From Legionellales bacterium (GTDB lineage: Bacteria; Pseudomonadota; Gammaproteobacteria; WLWR01), in assembly GCA_012103495.1 (NCBI GenBank), contig WLWR01000127.1, positions 1-5,227 on the forward strand: a stretch of 5,227 bases of DNA, read 5' to 3'. The translations under genes and the position numbers were made by a program. The notes below the pieces were generated by a model. That model was not told the DNA's origin, searched no databases, and was given only the letters and a program-made list of their open reading frames with translations. Positions 4,862 through 5,227 of the stretch are shown here, piece by piece; position 1 is the stretch's first letter; every line of letters starts with the position of its first letter.

Positions 4862-5227
4862 TCCAGTTTTCATTCTTTTATTGTTAGGCTTTGGTGGTCT
4901 ATGGCTTACCATTGGTTTGATGGCTGCACGACAAATTCATGATCGCCAAGATTATTTTTTAGCCGGTCGCAAATTAAATGTTTGGGTTTTAGCTTTGACG
5001 TTGGCGGCCACTCAAGTAGGTGGTGGCTTTGTATTGGGCACTTCAGACACCGCCGGCCACATTGGTATTTTTAGTTTGGTATATCCTTTGGGACAATTTT
5101 TAGGGTTTGCCTTGCTTGCCTCTGGTTTTGCCAGTCGGTTGCGTGGATTCCAAATTGGAACCACCGCCGAATTGTTTGTTTTGAAATATCACAGTCCTTG
5201 GTTACGCAAAATTGCTTCGATCATGAT
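4854..5227 (+). CDS. Second SSS-family transporter, N-terminal part (runs off window)
   Basis: An open frame from ATG at 4854 to the window edge gives 124 residues without a stop. It begins MADPVFILLLLGFG and carries the same marks as the gene before it: DYFLAGRK, ATQVGGGFVLGTSD, FLGFALLASGFAS and LRGFQIGTTAELF. Aligned without gaps to the first 124 residues of the preceding symporter, 73 are identical by my count, so the pair is a tandem duplication. An in-frame ATG at 4839 would add five residues; 4854 is preferred because it matches the aligned start of the paralogue. The eight-base overlap with the upstream stop suggests translational coupling. Substrate and C-terminus cannot be judged here. 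Confidence 0.85.
   Translation, partial: MADPVFILLLLGFGGLWLTIGLMAARQIHDRQDYFLAGRKLNVWVLALTLAATQVGGGFVLGTSDTAGHIGIFSLVYPLGQFLGFALLASGFASRLRGFQIGTTAELFVLKYHSPWLRKIASIM

Overview
The window reads as a piece of a gammaproteobacterial chromosome. The best evidence is PyrE, which follows the enterobacterial/gammaproteobacterial form from its first residues (YQRQFIEFAL) to its C-terminus. The moderately AT-rich coding style and the insertion sequences would fit a Legionellales-like or other host-associated or aquatic gammaproteobacterium, but that placement is a guess from general look, not from a search.

Layout. Bases 1-245 are the decayed end of an IS3-family element; its orfA reads leftward and carries a frameshift and an in-frame stop. 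Bases 339-1511 (minus strand) encode a complete class II Fic protein. It has an N-terminal inhibitory motif, an intact HPFLDGNGRLGR catalytic motif and a C-terminal winged-helix-like domain. Upstream of fic, bases 1530-1705 hold an imperfect 70-bp tandem repeat. It contains three copies of a 30-bp palindrome, AAATAAAGG-N12-CCTTTATTT (two with perfect arms, one degenerate), with centres exactly 70 bp apart. A complete IS982-like insertion sequence (1749-2732) has 19-bp perfect terminal inverted repeats and a TATATA target duplication. It sits between fic and the plus-strand genes.

From 2795 onward the plus strand is housekeeping. A strong sigma-70-type promoter (ATGACA-17 bp-TAGAAT) precedes pyrE (orotate phosphoribosyltransferase). 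Seven bases later comes a GTG-started sodium:solute symporter family (SSS) transporter. An 8-base overlap then leads into a second SSS transporter that runs off the right edge. The two transporters are paralogues, about 59% identical without gaps over the 124 residues visible in both.

How the parts fit: pyrE and the two symporters look like one transcription unit. The fic half looks accessory: a self-inhibited AMP-transferase with its own DNA-binding-like domain and an array of palindromes over its likely promoter, bracketed by mobile elements. The most interesting signal is that operator array. Autoregulation by Fic through its C-terminal domain is the simplest hypothesis, and it is inference.
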